This document shows positions 46,703-58,932 of a stretch of 64,000 nucleotides of DNA, in pieces (the first letter of the stretch is position 1; each line of letters opens with the position of its first letter). Below the pieces are notes generated by a model, which searched no databases, was not told the origin of the DNA, and was given only the letters and a program-made list of their open reading frames with translations. Origin of the DNA: Bacillus spizizenii TU-B-10 (GTDB lineage Bacteria > Bacillota > Bacilli > Bacillales > Bacillaceae). The position numbers and the translations under genes were made by a program. Location of the stretch: the NCBI RefSeq assembly GCF_000227465.1, contig NC_016047.1, positions 1,069,001 to 1,133,000 on the forward strand, written 5' to 3'.

Positions 46703-46708
46703 TATAAT
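46703..46708 (+). promoter_or_regulatory. -10 box of the glpD promoter
   Basis: TATAAT at 46703-46708, about 15 bases after the glpK stop. No good -35 is seen 17 bases upstream. The leader up to glpD starts soon after. Confidence 0.55.
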
Positions 46709-46743
46709 GGTTACAAGTTAATAAGAACGGTCCTGAGATGAGG

Positions 46744-46798
46744 AGAGACCACAGCACCAAAGTGTAAGCATGCACTTTGGCTGTTGTGGTCTCTTTTT
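46744..46798 (+). promoter_or_regulatory. GlpP-responsive terminator in the glpD leader
   Basis: GAGACCACAGCACCAAAGTG pairs with CACTTTGGCTGTTGTGGTCTC, followed by TTTTTCT. It shares its first stem segment with the glpF leader at 44241-44304. Confidence 0.9.
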
Positions 46799-46833
46799 CT
46801 ATTTACACACCGTGACAACAAGGAGGAGCAATA

Positions 46834-48498
46834 ATGAAACATCAATTTTCAAGTCTTGAAAGAGATCGCATGCTGACAGACATGACGAAAAAAACCTATG
46901 ATCTATTTATTATCGGAGGAGGAATTACAGGAGCGGGAACAGCTCTTGACGCGGCATCAAGGGGAATGAAAGTCGCGCTTAGCGAAATGCAGGATTTCGC
47001 GGCGGGAACATCAAGCCGATCAACTAAATTGGTTCATGGCGGCTTGCGCTATTTAAAACAATTTGAAGTGAAAATGGTTGCTGAAGTAGGGAAAGAGCGG
47101 GCGATTGTTTATGAAAACGGCCCGCACGTCACTACCCCGGAATGGATGCTGCTTCCGTTTCATAAAGGCGGTACATTCGGTTCATTCACAACCTCTATCG
47201 GTTTAAGAGTTTATGACTTCTTAGCAGGTGTGAAAAAATCAGAACGAAGAAGCATGCTTTCAGCAAAAGAAACGCTGCAAAAAGAGCCATTGGTGAAAAA
47301 AGACGGCTTAAAAGGCGGCGGGTACTATGTGGAATACCGTACTGACGATGCAAGACTGACAATCGAGGTCATGAAGGAAGCAGTCAAATTCGGGGCAGAG
47401 CCTGTGAATTATTCAAAAGTGAAGGAGCTCCTTTACGAAAAAGGCAAAGCAGTTGGCGTATTAATTGAAGATATGCTGACAAAGAAAGAATATAAAGTGT
47501 ACGCGAAAAAAATTGTCAATGCGACAGGCCCTTGGGTCGACCAGCTCAGAGAAAAAGACCATTCAAAAAACGGAAAGCATTTGCAGCATACAAAAGGCAT
47601 TCACCTTGTATTTGACCAGTCTGTCTTTCCGCTGAAACAGGCAGTATATTTCGATACACCTGACGGCCGTATGGTATTTGCGATTCCTCGTGAAGGCAAA
47701 ACATACGTGGGAACAACAGACACTGTTTATAAGGAGGCGCTGGAGCATCCGCGAATGACAACGGAGGATCGTGATTACGTCATCAATTCAATCAATTACA
47801 TGTTCCCGGAACTGAATATCACTGCGAATGACATCGAATCCAGCTGGGCGGGGCTGCGTCCGCTGATTCATGAAGAAGGCAAAGACCCTTCTGAAATTTC
47901 ACGGAAAGACGAGATTTGGACATCTGACTCAGGCTTGATCACCATCGCCGGCGGGAAGCTGACAGGATACAGAAAAATGGCGGAGCACATCGTCGATCTT
48001 GTGCGCGATCGCTTAAAAGAAGAAGGCGAAAAGGATTTCGGTCCATGTAAAACGAAAAACATGCCAATCTCAGGAGGGCACGTCGGTGGTTCGAAAAATC
48101 TTATGTCCTTCGTTACAACGAAAACAAAAGAAGGAATCGCAGCCGGCTTATCAGAAAAAGACGCAAAACAGCTGGCGATCAGATACGGCTCCAATGTAGA
48201 GCGTGTATTTAATCGCGTGGAAGCATTGAAAGATGAGGCCGCGAAACGCCACATTCCGGTTCATATTCTTGCTGAGGCAGAATACAGTATAGAAGAAGAG
48301 ATGACCGCAACACCTGCTGACTTCTTTGTCCGCAGAACGGGACGTTTATTTTTTGATATCAATTGGGTAAGAACATATAAAGATGCCGTTATTGATTTTA
48401 TGAGCGAGCGATTCCAATGGGATGAGCAGGCAAAAAACAAACATACAGAAAACCTCAACAAGCTTTTACACGATGCGGTTGTACCGCTCGAACAATAA
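46834..48498 (+). CDS. glpD: Glycerol-3-phosphate dehydrogenase GlpD
   Basis: 554 residues, a membrane-associated FAD enzyme which oxidises glycerol-3-phosphate to dihydroxyacetone phosphate and feeds electrons to menaquinone. The dinucleotide motif [19 protein letters not shown] is near residue 29; the [13 protein letters not shown] active-site strand follows. AAGGAGGAG lies before the ATG. It is transcribed separately from glpFK with its own antiterminated leader. Confidence 0.97.
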   Translation: MKHQFSSLERDRMLTDMTKKTYDLFIIGGGITGAGTALDAASRGMKVALSEMQDFAAGTSSRSTKLVHGGLRYLKQFEVKMVAEVGKERAIVYENGPHVTTPEWMLLPFHKGGTFGSFTTSIGLRVYDFLAGVKKSERRSMLSAKETLQKEPLVKKDGLKGGGYYVEYRTDDARLTIEVMKEAVKFGAEPVNYSKVKELLYEKGKAVGVLIEDMLTKKEYKVYAKKIVNATGPWVDQLREKDHSKNGKHLQHTKGIHLVFDQSVFPLKQAVYFDTPDGRMVFAIPREGKTYVGTTDTVYKEALEHPRMTTEDRDYVINSINYMFPELNITANDIESSWAGLRPLIHEEGKDPSEISRKDEIWTSDSGLITIAGGKLTGYRKMAEHIVDLVRDRLKEEGEKDFGPCKTKNMPISGGHVGGSKNLMSFVTTKTKEGIAAGLSEKDAKQLAIRYGSNVERVFNRVEALKDEAAKRHIPVHILAEAEYSIEEEMTATPADFFVRRTGRLFFDINWVRTYKDAVIDFMSERFQWDEQAKNKHTENLNKLLHDAVVPLEQ

Positions 48499-48502
48499 AT
48501 CA

Positions 48503-48536
48503 TAACGGGCTGTCTCTCAGCCCGTTATTTCTTTTT
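48503..48536 (+). terminator. Terminator after glpD
   Basis: AACGGGCTG and CAGCCCGTT form a stem with an interrupted T run. Confidence 0.8.
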
Positions 48537-48539
48537 ACG

Positions 48540-48587
48540 TGCCGAAAGTGCCAGACCCCAGGTTAACAAGTGACAGAGGCACCCGCT
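48540..48587. repeat. GTGCC...GGCAC element, possible dispersed-repeat remnant
   Basis: GTGCCGAAAGTGCCAGACCC is followed by a second half ending in AGAGGCAC; GTGCC and GGCAC are inverted ends. The GTGCCAGACCCC core resembles dispersed intergenic repeats seen in many bacteria. It lies just upstream of, and partly in, the pgcA promoter region (GTGACA, 17, TAAAAT). Confidence 0.4.
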
Positions 48588-48630
48588 TCATATAAAATAA
48601 TGGCATAAGCTGATACATAGGAGGACGAAT

Positions 48631-50376
48631 ATGACTTGGAGAAAGAGCTATGAACGTTGGAAACAGACAGAACATTTAGATCCGGAACTTAAAGAGCGCC
48701 TCACTGAATTAGAGGGGAATGAACAGGCTCTTGAGGACTGCTTCTATAAAAACCTTGAATTCGGTACCGGCGGAATGCGCGGAGAAATCGGCGCCGGGAC
48801 GAATCGGATGAATATTTACACTGTGCGCAAAGCATCAGCCGGGTTTGCGGCATACATCTCGCAGCAAGGTGAGGAAGCGAAAAAACGGGGCGTTGTCATT
48901 GCTTATGATTCCCGCCATAAATCGCCGGAGTTCGCGATGGAAGCGGCAAAAACACTTGCGACACAAGGCATCCAAACATACGTCTTTGATGAGCTTCGCC
49001 CGACGCCGGAGCTGTCATTCGCTGTCAGACAGCTGAACGCCTATGGGGGAATTGTGGTAACGGCAAGCCATAACCCGCCTGAATATAACGGCTACAAAGT
49101 ATACGGGGATGACGGCGGCCAGCTGCCTCCAAAGGAAGCGGACATCGTCATTGAGCAGGTAAACGCGATTGAAAATGAGCTGACGATCACAGTCGACGAT
49201 GAAAATGCGTTAAAAGAAAAGGGCTTAATCAAGATCATCGGTGAAGACATTGATAAAGTCTATACAGAAAAATTAACGTCCATTTCCGTTCATCCTGAAT
49301 TATCCGGAGAAGTAGATGTAAACGTTGTTTTTACACCGCTGCATGGAACTGCAAATAAACCGGTCAGACGCGGTCTTGAAGCACTCGGCTACAAAAATGT
49401 AACGGTTGTCAAAGAACAGGAGCTGCCGGATTCAGACTTCTCTACTGTTACCTCTCCAAACCCGGAAGAGCATGCGGCATTCGAATATGCCATTAAGCTT
49501 GGGGAGGAACAGAACGCAGATATTCTCATCGCAACAGACCCTGACGCTGACCGTCTCGGTATAGCAGTGAAAAACGAACAAGGCCAATATACAGTACTGA
49601 CAGGAAACCAAACCGGTGCGCTGCTGCTTCATTACTTGCTTTCTGAAAAGAAAAAACAAGGCATCCTTCCTGACAACGGTGTCGTTCTCAAAACAATCGT
49701 CACAAGTGAAATTGGGCGTGCGGTCGCTTCTTCATTCGGTCTTGATACGATTGATACGCTGACAGGCTTTAAGTTTATCGGTGAAAAGATTAAGGAATAC
49801 GAGGCATCAGGCCAGTATACCTTCCAATTCGGTTATGAAGAGAGTTACGGTTACTTAATTGGGGATTTTGCCCGCGACAAGGATGCCATTCAGGCGGCGC
49901 TTTTGGCAGTTGAGGTTTGCGCCTTTTATAAAAAACAAGGAATGTCATTGTATGAAGCGCTCATCAACCTCTTTAACGAGTACGGCTTTTACCGTGAAGG
50001 GCTGAGATCCCTGACGTTGAAAGGAAAACAGGGGGCAGAGCAAATTGAAGCGATCCTTGCTTCCTTCAGACAAAATCCGCCGCGAAAAATGGCCGGCAAA
50101 CAGGTTGTGACAGCCGAAGATTACGCTGTAAGCAAACGGATGCTTTTGAAGGAAAACAAAGAAGAAGCGATCGACTTGCCAAAATCAAATGTACTGAAAT
50201 ACTTCCTGGAAGACGGGTCTTGGTTCTGCCTTCGTCCTTCCGGAACTGAGCCGAAGGTCAAATTCTATTTCGCCGTAAAAGGAACCTCTTTAGAAGACAG
50301 TGAAAAGCGTCTTGCCGCTCTTTCTGACGATGTAATGAAGACGGTAGATGACATTGTAGAGGCTACAGCAAAATAA
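48631..50376 (+). CDS. pgcA: Alpha-phosphoglucomutase PgcA
   Basis: 581 residues of the alpha-D-phosphohexomutase superfamily; interconverts glucose-6-phosphate and glucose-1-phosphate, which feeds UDP-glucose for teichoic acid and glycolipid anchors. The phosphoserine loop is [15 protein letters not shown], the metal loop DPDADRLG, the sugar loop GYEESYGY and the phosphate loop [14 protein letters not shown] precedes the ATG. In B. subtilis this enzyme (YhxB) links nutrient status to cell size through UgtP. Confidence 0.96.
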   Translation: MTWRKSYERWKQTEHLDPELKERLTELEGNEQALEDCFYKNLEFGTGGMRGEIGAGTNRMNIYTVRKASAGFAAYISQQGEEAKKRGVVIAYDSRHKSPEFAMEAAKTLATQGIQTYVFDELRPTPELSFAVRQLNAYGGIVVTASHNPPEYNGYKVYGDDGGQLPPKEADIVIEQVNAIENELTITVDDENALKEKGLIKIIGEDIDKVYTEKLTSISVHPELSGEVDVNVVFTPLHGTANKPVRRGLEALGYKNVTVVKEQELPDSDFSTVTSPNPEEHAAFEYAIKLGEEQNADILIATDPDADRLGIAVKNEQGQYTVLTGNQTGALLLHYLLSEKKKQGILPDNGVVLKTIVTSEIGRAVASSFGLDTIDTLTGFKFIGEKIKEYEASGQYTFQFGYEESYGYLIGDFARDKDAIQAALLAVEVCAFYKKQGMSLYEALINLFNEYGFYREGLRSLTLKGKQGAEQIEAILASFRQNPPRKMAGKQVVTAEDYAVSKRMLLKENKEEAIDLPKSNVLKYFLEDGSWFCLRPSGTEPKVKFYFAVKGTSLEDSEKRLAALSDDVMKTVDDIVEATAK

Positions 50377-50386
50377 TTCGAGTATA

Positions 50387-50421
50387 AGCTGGATCATTGT
50401 AAATGATCCGGCTTTTTTCTT
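50387..50421 (+). terminator. Terminator after pgcA
   Basis: AAGCTGGATCATT and AATGATCCGGCTTTTTT form a stem with a T run. Confidence 0.88.
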
Positions 50422-50526
50422 TTTCTCATCCAAAAGTCTGAAAGAAAATCCTCCCTCAAGCGAAGTAGAGACATACAAAAAACTGGTATAATCTAAAATA
50501 ACAAGACCAATGCCGGAGTGAGAAAC

Positions 50527-51665
50527 GTGAGCAAAACGAGGATGGAAAAATTAAAAACGCTGAAAACGATTGCGGAAACCTTAAATCAAGGGCACGATGT
50601 CAAAGCAACACTGGATGAGGTTTTAAAAGAATTGCTGAGTCTGACGAACCTTCAATCCGGCTGGATTTTTCTGATCGAAGAAGACGGGTCCTATACGTTA
50701 GCGGCCGACGCTTATCTGCCCCCGGCTTTAAGCCGTAAGGAAAAAGTGCTGATGTGCGAAGGGGAGTGCTACTGCCTGACAAAATTCAATAACGGGGGGC
50801 TTAGAAGGGCGGCTAATATCATGAACTGCAAGCGCATAGAATCAGCCAAGGAACTGCACTGTTTTGACACAGAAGGGATTACGCATCATGCAACTGTGCC
50901 CTTAGAGGACGGGGACAGGAGATTCGGGTTGTTAAATGTAGCGTCGGCCGGAAAAACCATGTTTGATGAGGAAGAGCTGCATTTACTCGAATCTGTCGCC
51001 TTTCAGATCGGAACGGCAATACAGCGCATGAAGCTTTCTGAATATAAACAAAAAAATGCTCTTTTAATGGAACGCAACCGCCTCGCTCAGGAGCTTCACG
51101 ATTCTGTCAATCAAATGCTGTTTTCCGTCAGTTTAACTGCCAGAGCGGCAAAAACACTGACAAAAGATGAGAATTTGCAGCAGATGATTGATTTCATTCA
51201 AAACCTATCACAAGACGCGCTCGCAGAAATGAAAGCGTTAATTTGGCAGCTTCGCCCCGGAGGATTGGAAAAAGGGCTATCTGAAGCCATTAAAAGCTAT
51301 GGCGCGCTCATTGGATTGAATGTCATTTTTACACAAAAAGGCTGTCCTGTTCTTACCGATGAGCAGGAGCATATGCTGTGGCGTGTTGTTCAGGAAGCTT
51401 TAAATAACTGCAAAAAGCACGCCGGAACTGATACGGCGTATGTCAGTCTGACTGCTTCTTCGTGCCATGTAGAGCTGAGTATCATCGATCATGGGGCAGG
51501 GTTTTGCTATGAAGCGCATGAAGGTCTGCCTTCACTCGGCATCAAGGGTATGAAAGAACGGGTGGAAAAAGCAGGCGCGGAGTTTTTGATTGAGTCAGAA
51601 CTTGGAGCGGGGACAAAGCTGTCCATTAGGCTCCCGCTTACCAATCAGAAAGGAAGGACAGTACA

Positions 51666-51669
<4 letters not shown>
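50527..51669 (+). CDS. yhcY: Sensor histidine kinase YhcY (GAF, HisKA_3)
   Basis: About 380 residues, cytosolic, with a GAF domain (about 25-165), a HisKA_3 dimerisation domain with His191 in AQELHDSVNQML, and a NarX/LiaS-type ATPase domain with GLPSLGIKGMKERVE. The GAF domain has five cysteines (77, 81, 83, 101, 112), like the Fe-S or redox-sensing kinases of the AirS/NreB group. GTG 50527 follows GGAGTGAG; GTG 50518 overlaps that site. The yhcZ start overlaps its stop. Probably senses oxygen or redox state (inference). Confidence 0.88.
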
Positions 51670-52848
<1,179 letters not shown>

Positions 52849-52849
<1 letters not shown>

Positions 52850-53091
52850 TATGTGAGCAAGGCTAATTGATCTTCGTAGGTCAGCTCTGTGGCATGATCA
52901 ATATAACGGAGAAGGGAATACAGCATCTTTTCAAGAACGGCGTAATCCTGTTCAAAATGATACGCATGCAGAAAATGTTCGATTCGTTTTGATAACAAAT
53001 CATCCTCTGTACGCACCATTAAAATTAATAAATTATCCCATTGAGAACGATGGGTGTAATACAGCGCTTTATCGTAATCGGCATAATCCAT
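52849..53091 (-). CDS. yhdB: Small protein of unknown function YhdB
   Basis: 80 residues, acidic, rich in Tyr, His and Leu (DYADYDKALYYTHRSQWDNL and FHFEQDY-like stretches), predicted helical, with no signal or membrane helix. AGAAAGGAGAAG precedes the ATG. It stands alone, convergent with azr. I recognise no domain. The 200 bases to yhdC hold a GCCGC-ended imperfect hairpin (about 53141-53182) and a weak promoter but no further gene. Confidence 0.75.
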
Positions 53092-53291
53092 GAATCGCTT
53101 CTCCTTTCTTGTGTGAGAAGTTCATGATTAGTTTATGCCGCATCCCATGTTATTGACGGGGCAAAACTTGGCGTCTGCGGCAGTACAGGGATAGCAATAT
53201 GAGGGAGACATAAAATCAAAATGCCTGAATGAAGCTGTCGCTTTTGGAAAACCTATGATAGAACATAATCTGGGTACAGGAGACTGAAAAC

Positions 53292-53615
53292 ATGAAATCT
53301 CTGCCGTATACCATTGCGCTTCTTTTTTGCGGATTGATCATCTTGTCAATGGCCGCAAAAGGACATTCAGCGGACACAGACGAGTCCGTTCAAAAGTGGG
53401 AACAGCTCGCCTGGAGCAAAATTCAGGATGAATATAAGGGTGCTTCATTTTCTGATTACGCTTATATGGGGCGGACCGAGGTGAATGATGAGCAGACGAA
53501 AGATGTTTTTCGGGTGACGGTCAGACAGAAAGCTGATACCTTTTCTGTTCGGGCCGAAGTCTATTTTCATCCGGTGACAAAGCATATGATCAGCATCAAC
53601 GTCTTTAGGCTCTAA
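53292..53615 (+). CDS. yhdC: Secreted DUF3889-type protein YhdC
   Basis: 107 residues: a signal peptide (hydrophobic stretch to about residue 22, then AAKGHSAD) and a small domain with [19 protein letters not shown] and VYFHP, of the DUF3889 type found in Bacillus extracellular proteins. TACAGGAGA lies before the ATG. A weak TTTGGA-17-TAATCT promoter is possible upstream. Its function is not known. A shared terminator separates it from convergent lytF. Confidence 0.8.
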   Translation: MKSLPYTIALLFCGLIILSMAAKGHSADTDESVQKWEQLAWSKIQDEYKGASFSDYAYMGRTEVNDEQTKDVFRVTVRQKADTFSVRAEVYFHPVTKHMISINVFRL

Positions 53616-53619
53616 TCAA

Positions 53620-53655
53620 AAAAACTGTACAGCCGCTAAGGCCATACAGTTTCTG
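53620..53655. terminator. Terminator between yhdC and lytF
   Basis: AAACTGTACAGCC and GGCCATACAGTTT form a stem around a short loop; seven Ts follow on the minus strand, so it chiefly serves lytF. Confidence 0.8.
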
Positions 53656-53658
53656 TTT

Positions 53659-55095
53659 TTAGAAATATCGTTTTGCACCAAGATAGCGCTGTTTCCAGTA
53701 AGAGTTGTTCATACTGGAAATGACAACTCCGGAATCGTTGGCATTAATAAATTCCCCGTTTCCAAGATAAATTCCGACGTGGGAAGGGCCGGCTTTATAT
53801 GTTGTGAAGAAAACGAAGTCTCCGACAGCAGGCTGGCTGACAGATTTCATTGTGTTCCAATATCCGGCTGCCGTTAATCTAGATACGGATGTAACTTTGT
53901 TCAGTGCATAGTAAATGAATCCGCTGCAGTCAAACCCGGCCGGTGTCGTGCCTCCCCAGCGATACGGAACCCCAAGCTGCTCTTTAGCGGCGGCAATCAT
54001 TGTGTTAATCTTCGCGCTTGTTGAGCTGGAAGTGCTTGAAGAACCGGATGAAGAAGAGGATGAAGATGAAGCTTTTCCGGTAATGACCAGCTTTTGGCCA
54101 ACCTGCAAGACATCTGTTTTTAAATTGTTTTTCTCCCGAATCTGCTGAGCTGTTACATTAAACTTTTGAGCAATCACCCATAAGGAATCGCCGCTTTTCA
54201 CCGTGTATGTAGTCGTCGTGCTTGAGCTAGCATTTGACGAAGAAGACGATGATGAAGTGCCTGAAGATGCTTGACCTGTCAGCTTCAGCACTTGCCCGAC
54301 GTACAGCATGTCTGATTTCAGATTATTGCTGTTTCGGATTTGCTGTACAGTCAGGTTATAGTTGTTTGCAATTTTCCAAAGTGAATCTCCGCTTTTTACA
54401 GTATAATTCTTTGTTGCTGAAGTTTGGCTCGAATTGGATGAAGTGTCTTTGGAAGACGTATTAGAGCCGCTTGATTTTGTTTTCAACACTTGATTCACAT
54501 AAATGGTGTCTGATTTTAAGTTGTTCAAGACCTTCAATTCAGCGACGGACATATTGACTTTGTTTGCAATTTTCCAAAGCGAATCTCCAAGCTGCACCTT
54601 GTATGTTCCGGTAGAAGATGAAGAGCTTGAGCTCTTATTGGAATTGCTTTTTGTACTGGAACTAGAGCTTGAGCTTGAAGAAACCGTACCGGCTACCTTT
54701 AATTTCTGACCTGCACGAATCATGTCGCTACTTAGTCCGTTTAATTTTTTCAGTTCCTGCACCGTCATTTTATACTCATTTGCGATCAGCCAAAGTGAAT
54801 CTCCGCTTTTCACTGTGTAAACAGAACTTCCGCTCTTCTTGGTTGTTGAGCTTGAAGTAGATGAAGTGCCTGAATTGCTGTCCGGAATGGTAAGCGTCTG
54901 GCCGATAGACAGAACAGTAGTCGAAAGATGGTTGGCGGATGTGATAGCCGCCACACTTGTGTTGTAGTTTTGGGCCAGTTTCCATAAAGAATCTCCGCTT
55001 TTGACCTTAATCGTTGCTGCTTCAGCTGGTGTCACTGCTAAAGTTGTACTGACAATCGCAGATGCTGTCAGCCCTGCTGCTAATTTCTTTTTCAT
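53659..55095 (-). CDS. lytF: D,L-endopeptidase autolysin LytF
   Basis: 478 residues: a signal peptide ending TPAEA, five LysM repeats joined by Ser-rich linkers (each begins like [13 protein letters not shown]) and a C-terminal NlpC/P60 peptidase with catalytic Cys in [10 protein letters not shown] and His in GPSHVGIYL. It cleaves the D-Glu-meso-DAP bond at septa and poles for cell separation. A SigD promoter lies about 50 bases upstream, as expected of this motility-linked autolysin. LysM and Ser-linker DNA are repetitive and could recombine. Confidence 0.97.
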   Translation of the reverse strand: MKKKLAAGLTASAIVSTTLAVTPAEAATIKVKSGDSLWKLAQNYNTSVAAITSANHLSTTVLSIGQTLTIPDSNSGTSSTSSSTTKKSGSSVYTVKSGDSLWLIANEYKMTVQELKKLNGLSSDMIRAGQKLKVAGTVSSSSSSSSSTKSNSNKSSSSSSSTGTYKVQLGDSLWKIANKVNMSVAELKVLNNLKSDTIYVNQVLKTKSSGSNTSSKDTSSNSSQTSATKNYTVKSGDSLWKIANNYNLTVQQIRNSNNLKSDMLYVGQVLKLTGQASSGTSSSSSSSNASSSTTTTYTVKSGDSLWVIAQKFNVTAQQIREKNNLKTDVLQVGQKLVITGKASSSSSSSSGSSSTSSSTSAKINTMIAAAKEQLGVPYRWGGTTPAGFDCSGFIYYALNKVTSVSRLTAAGYWNTMKSVSQPAVGDFVFFTTYKAGPSHVGIYLGNGEFINANDSGVVISSMNNSYWKQRYLGAKRYF

Positions 55096-55145
55096 CTGAG
55101 CTCTCCTTTTTCCCCCAATGATTTTGAATATGCTGTTTCTTTTTT

Positions 55146-55172
55146 ATATCGGCAGGTTCGCCCCATCGTTTT
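55146..55172 (-). promoter_or_regulatory. SigD promoter of lytF
   Basis: On the minus strand AAAA (complement of 55169-55172), 15 bases and GCCGATAT (complement of 55146-55153). The -10 is a perfect SigD match and the spacing is right. Confidence 0.88.
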
Positions 55173-55226
55173 GCCTTTTTTGAAAAACAGCCATATTATC
55201 TTAACAAAAAGGGGGAAAAAGGGCAT

Positions 55227-55258
55227 AAAAAAAGAAGGAATCATGATCATTCCTTCAT
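55227..55258 (-). terminator. Terminator after nsrR
   Basis: GAAGGAATGATC and ATTCCTTC form a stem on the minus strand followed by seven Ts; it overlaps the nsrR stop. Confidence 0.8.
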
Positions 55259-55687
55259 TCTTAAAAGCTTCATGATGTCTTCTTTGTTTTTGACAAGGTC
55301 GCGCAGTGTATAGTTGTCCAAAACCGCAAGATAGGCCATAAGCGCTTCATTCAGCACATGTTTTAAGCCGCACACCGGGGAAATAACGCAGAGATTCTTG
55401 TTTACATCAAAACATTCAACAATATTAAAATCGTCTTCCGTTTTTCTGACAACCTCACCGATGTTGATGTCTTCAGGGTCCATGCCTAAGCGGATACCGC
55501 CGCCTCGTCCGCGTATTGTTTCTACATAGCCGAGCTGGCCGAGCCTGTATATCACTTTCATGAGATGATTTTTTGAAATAGAATACGTTTCGGCAATCTG
55601 TTTTATATTCGAAAGTTCTCCGGGACGTTCTGCGGCCAGAAAAATCAACACTCTTAATGAGTAATCTGTATAATTTGTTAACTTCAT
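55247..55687 (-). CDS. nsrR: NO-sensing Fe-S repressor NsrR
   Basis: 146 residues of the Rrf2 family with an N-terminal winged helix and three cysteine ligands, C92, C100 and C106 (in ECFDVNKNLC and PVCGLKHVL), which hold a 4Fe-4S cluster. Nitric oxide destroys the cluster and relieves repression of hmp, nasD and others. The predicted start lies about 70 bases from the nearest plausible promoter. It is monocistronic, between two terminators. Confidence 0.96.
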   Translation of the reverse strand: MKLTNYTDYSLRVLIFLAAERPGELSNIKQIAETYSISKNHLMKVIYRLGQLGYVETIRGRGGGIRLGMDPEDINIGEVVRKTEDDFNIVECFDVNKNLCVISPVCGLKHVLNEALMAYLAVLDNYTLRDLVKNKEDIMKLLRMKE

Positions 55688-55764
55688 AATAAGACCTCGT
55701 AATAAGACATTTTCTATATCTTATCATAATCGATTGAAAAATGAAAAAAAAGGAATTTTTCACT

Positions 55765-55800
55765 GAAAAAACGTGCACCCTGCTGGGTACACGTTTTTGA
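55765..55800 (-). terminator. Terminator after ygxB
   Basis: AAAAAACGTGCACCC and GGGTACACGTTTTT form a stem; the minus strand has a T run downstream of ygxB. Confidence 0.85.
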
Positions 55801-57327
55801 TTACATGTTATTCGGCGGATTTTGGTTTTTACGGTTCTTGTCAATTTCGGTGTTTTGCATTTTACGTTCAAATGCAGACAGATAACGCGATGCAAAATCC
55901 TTTCCGCCAAGGCCAAAGGATAAACCGAAGGCGAGTGCGAAGCCGCTAAGCACGATGATGAACGCGGAATTGACGATTGTGGCAGCGACACCAAGCTGGT
56001 CAAGGGCCATAAAGAAAGCAAGTGCGATAACCGTATATTTAGCAATCGCCGCTAAAGACTTGAATTCCTGGCCTTTGATTATGCTTGCGAGCACTTTTCG
56101 CACCAATTCCCCGGCGTAAAGGCCGATGCCGAGAATGAATACAGCGACAAGGACATTCGGCAGATACGCGATGATGCCAGTCGCAATCTCTACGAGAAAG
56201 TGCAGCTGAACAATTTGCAGCGCCTCGGCTGTAAACAGCAGAATGACAATGATTTGCGCAATCATACCGACAACTTGAGACAGGGACAGCTTGGCAGGCG
56301 TTCCTGTTTCCATGCCCATTTTTCCTAATACAGAATCAAAGCCTGCGCGATGGAGGAGTCCGGACACCATGGTGTTTACCCATTTTCCTGCCCACATACC
56401 CGCTAAAACAAGCACGATGGCAATGATGATGTTCGGAAGCATGTTTAAAATGGTATTCAGCATAGAGACAGCCGGTTTCGAAATGCCGGCGACATCCAGC
56501 TGGTCAAGCGCTGAAATGACAACTGGTATTAAAATCAGCACATAAGCGATTGTTCCGATGACTGCAGAAAGACTTGTATCTTTTAAGTAAATAGATAAAC
56601 CCATACGTGCGGCGAATCTTTCCGTACCGATGCTTGCAAGGAAATTCGTAATGATGTCACGTACAAGACGGGCAACAAGCCAGCCGATTAAAACGATAAG
56701 CGCGGCGGCAAATAATTTCGGCAGAAAAGCAAGCACGCTTTCCATCATATTTGTAAACGGACCTGAAATGCCGCTGATTTTCAAAGAAGATAAAACCCCT
56801 GGCAGGAAAACAAGCAGCACGAGATAAAAGACAATTTGCGAAGCGGCATTGACTGCCTGATGAATATCTTTTCCTTCAGACACCAAATTCCACTTGCGCA
56901 GCTTGTCACTCGTGTTCAGCTTCATCCCGATTTTTTTAACAAGGAAGCTCAATACAGAGGCTGCAGCCCATCCTAACAGCAAAATGAGTCCAGCCTTCAG
57001 CACACTCGGGATAGCTGCTGTAATTGCGGAAAGCATGCTGACAAACGGTGACGCCACTGATGTCAGGTGCAAAATGTTAAAGAATAAAATAAAGACGATA
57101 ATCAATGCGATAAAATAAACGACCTTGCTTATGACTTTTTCTGAGGAATAGCGTGATGGCTTTTTCCCAGCAAAGAGCTTGTCGTCAATTTTTGTTTTTC
57201 TGAGCCCTTTGTAAACCGCCTTTTCAATGATTTTAGCGATAGCCCATCCGATTAATAAGACGAGTAAAGCAATGATTAAGTTTGGCAGCTTACTGAGATA
57301 AGAAGAAAGCATGTCTGCTACATTCAA
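55801..57327 (-). CDS. ygxB: Multi-pass membrane protein YgxB (MscS-like TM repeats)
   Basis: About 508 residues with roughly ten membrane helices arranged as repeated units, each with a motif like LPNLIIALLVLLIGW, LPKLFAAALIVLIGW or LPNVLVAVFILGIGL: the conserved TM-helix repeat found in small mechanosensitive-channel relatives. The last helices resemble MscS pore helices (FGLSFGLGGKDFASRYL), but no MscS beta domain follows. TTG 57327 is chosen because AAAAAAGGAGCG precedes it; ATG 57387 has no ribosome site. The family is thought to gate ions under stress. The function is unproven. Confidence 0.8.
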   Translation of the reverse strand: MNVADMLSSYLSKLPNLIIALLVLLIGWAIAKIIEKAVYKGLRKTKIDDKLFAGKKPSRYSSEKVISKVVYFIALIIVFILFFNILHLTSVASPFVSMLSAITAAIPSVLKAGLILLLGWAAASVLSFLVKKIGMKLNTSDKLRKWNLVSEGKDIHQAVNAASQIVFYLVLLVFLPGVLSSLKISGISGPFTNMMESVLAFLPKLFAAALIVLIGWLVARLVRDIITNFLASIGTERFAARMGLSIYLKDTSLSAVIGTIAYVLILIPVVISALDQLDVAGISKPAVSMLNTILNMLPNIIIAIVLVLAGMWAGKWVNTMVSGLLHRAGFDSVLGKMGMETGTPAKLSLSQVVGMIAQIIVILLFTAEALQIVQLHFLVEIATGIIAYLPNVLVAVFILGIGLYAGELVRKVLASIIKGQEFKSLAAIAKYTVIALAFFMALDQLGVAATIVNSAFIIVLSGFALAFGLSFGLGGKDFASRYLSAFERKMQNTEIDKNRKNQNPPNNM

Positions 57328-57433
57328 TTGGTATCGCTCCTTTTTTTCGTAATATGGTGTGTTTTTACCCACTGGCACAATCGGCAAACAGCTGAATGTG
57401 CCGAGCGAATTTTTTTCTGCCCAAGCGAGGCTA

Positions 57434-57462
57434 TCATCTTTTGTCAGGCGGGCTCATACATT
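57434..57462 (+). promoter_or_regulatory. SigE promoter of spoVR
   Basis: TCATCTT (57434-57440), 14 bases, CATACATT (57455-57462). The -10 is a perfect match to the SigE consensus, in keeping with mother-cell expression of spoVR. Confidence 0.75.
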
Positions 57463-57491
57463 ATAGATAAGTCCAAGTAGGGGGGATTCGG

Positions 57492-58898
57492 TTGAACGCG
57501 GAGGAGAAGAAGGGATTACAGCGGGCAATTGAGGAAATTACCGAAATTGCAAAAGGATTCGGCCTTGATTTCTACCCGATGAGATATGAAATCTGCCCGG
57601 CTGAAATTATTTATACATTCGGCGCGTACGGGATGCCGACAAGATTCAGCCACTGGAGCTTCGGGAAGCAATTTCACAAAATGAAGCTGCATTATGATCT
57701 TGGATTAAGCAAGATTTATGAGCTGGTCATTAACTCAGATCCATGCTACGCTTTTTTGCTGGACAGCAACTCACTGATCCAAAATAAATTGATTGTCGCT
57801 CACGTTCTGGCCCATTGTGATTTCTTCAAAAACAACTGCCGATTCCAAAACACGAAGCGCGATATGGTGGAAAGCATGGCGGCAACGGCCGAGCGGATTA
57901 AACATTATGAACAGGTTCACGGGATAAAAGAAGTAGAAGCTTTTTTAGACGCAATCCTTTCGATTCAGGAGCATATCGATCCGTCTTTGGTCCGTCCGAA
58001 GCTTCTATGGAGTGTGGATGATGAGGAAGAGGATATTGAAGAGGCAGCGACGCCATACGATGATCTATGGTCTTTGGATGAAAAGAAACCGAAAAAACAA
58101 GTCAAAAAATCGAAAAAACCTTTCCCGCCGCGGCCGGAAAAAGATATTCTGCTTTTTATCGAGGAGCACTCCCGGGAGCTAGAGCCGTGGCAGCGTGATA
58201 TTTTAACGATGATGAGAGAGGAAATGCTTTATTTCTGGCCTCAGCTGGAAACAAAGATTATGAATGAGGGCTGGGCTTCCTATTGGCACCAGCGAATTAT
58301 ACGTGAGCTTGATTTAACCTCAGATGAAGCGATAGAGTTCGCCAAGCTGAATGCAGGTGTCGTTCAGCCGTCCAAAACAGGCATCAATCCTTATTATTTA
58401 GGGCTGAAAATATTTGAAGACATTGAGGAGCGGTACAACAACCCGACGGAAGAAATGAAGAAAATGGGCGTGAAGCCTGACTCAGGCAGGGAGAAAATGT
58501 TTGAGGTCAGGGAAATTGAATCCGATATCTCTTTCATCCGCAATTACTTAACAAAAGACTTAGTTATGCGCGAGGATCTTTATTTGTTTCAAAAACAGGG
58601 CAGAGATTATAAAATCGTCGACAAAGAATGGAAATCGGTACGCGACCAGCTCGTGAGCATGCGGGTAAACGGCGGGTTTCCATATTTGACAGTAAACGAC
58701 GGCGATTACATGAAAAATAACGAGCTCTATATTAAGCATTGGTATGAAGGCATAGAACTGGATTTGAAATATTTGGAGAAAGTGCTCCCTTATTTATTTC
58801 AGCTTTGGGGAAGAAGCGTACACATCGAGTCTGTGCTTGAGGATAAGGAGGTCATGTTTTCGTACGATGGAAAAGGTGTTCACCGCAGGTATTTATAA
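57492..58898 (+). CDS. spoVR: Stage V sporulation protein R, SpoVR
   Basis: 468 residues, cytosolic, no membrane helices. SpoVR is needed for normal spore cortex formation. Conserved segments include [29 protein letters not shown] and [13 protein letters not shown]. An acidic, lysine-rich linker interrupts it near residues 177-220. TTG 57492 lies behind AGGGGGG. In other bacteria the homologue (YcgB) co-occurs with PrkA and YhbH homologues; here these lie about 43 kb upstream, all with SigE-type promoters. Confidence 0.95.
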   Translation: MNAEEKKGLQRAIEEITEIAKGFGLDFYPMRYEICPAEIIYTFGAYGMPTRFSHWSFGKQFHKMKLHYDLGLSKIYELVINSDPCYAFLLDSNSLIQNKLIVAHVLAHCDFFKNNCRFQNTKRDMVESMAATAERIKHYEQVHGIKEVEAFLDAILSIQEHIDPSLVRPKLLWSVDDEEEDIEEAATPYDDLWSLDEKKPKKQVKKSKKPFPPRPEKDILLFIEEHSRELEPWQRDILTMMREEMLYFWPQLETKIMNEGWASYWHQRIIRELDLTSDEAIEFAKLNAGVVQPSKTGINPYYLGLKIFEDIEERYNNPTEEMKKMGVKPDSGREKMFEVREIESDISFIRNYLTKDLVMREDLYLFQKQGRDYKIVDKEWKSVRDQLVSMRVNGGFPYLTVNDGDYMKNNELYIKHWYEGIELDLKYLEKVLPYLFQLWGRSVHIESVLEDKEVMFSYDGKGVHRRYL

Positions 58899-58932
58899 AA
58901 AAAGAGGATGCAGCGTTCTGCATCCTCTTTAT
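58897..58932. terminator. Bidirectional terminator between spoVR and phoA
   Basis: AAAGAGGATGCAG and CTGCATCCTCTTT form a stem with A/T runs on both sides. Confidence 0.85.

Noticed and set aside
53659..55095. Repeats in lytF as a CRISPR or tandem-repeat array
   Set aside because: The repeats are in-frame LysM coding units with serine linkers; they vary at third positions and encode protein.
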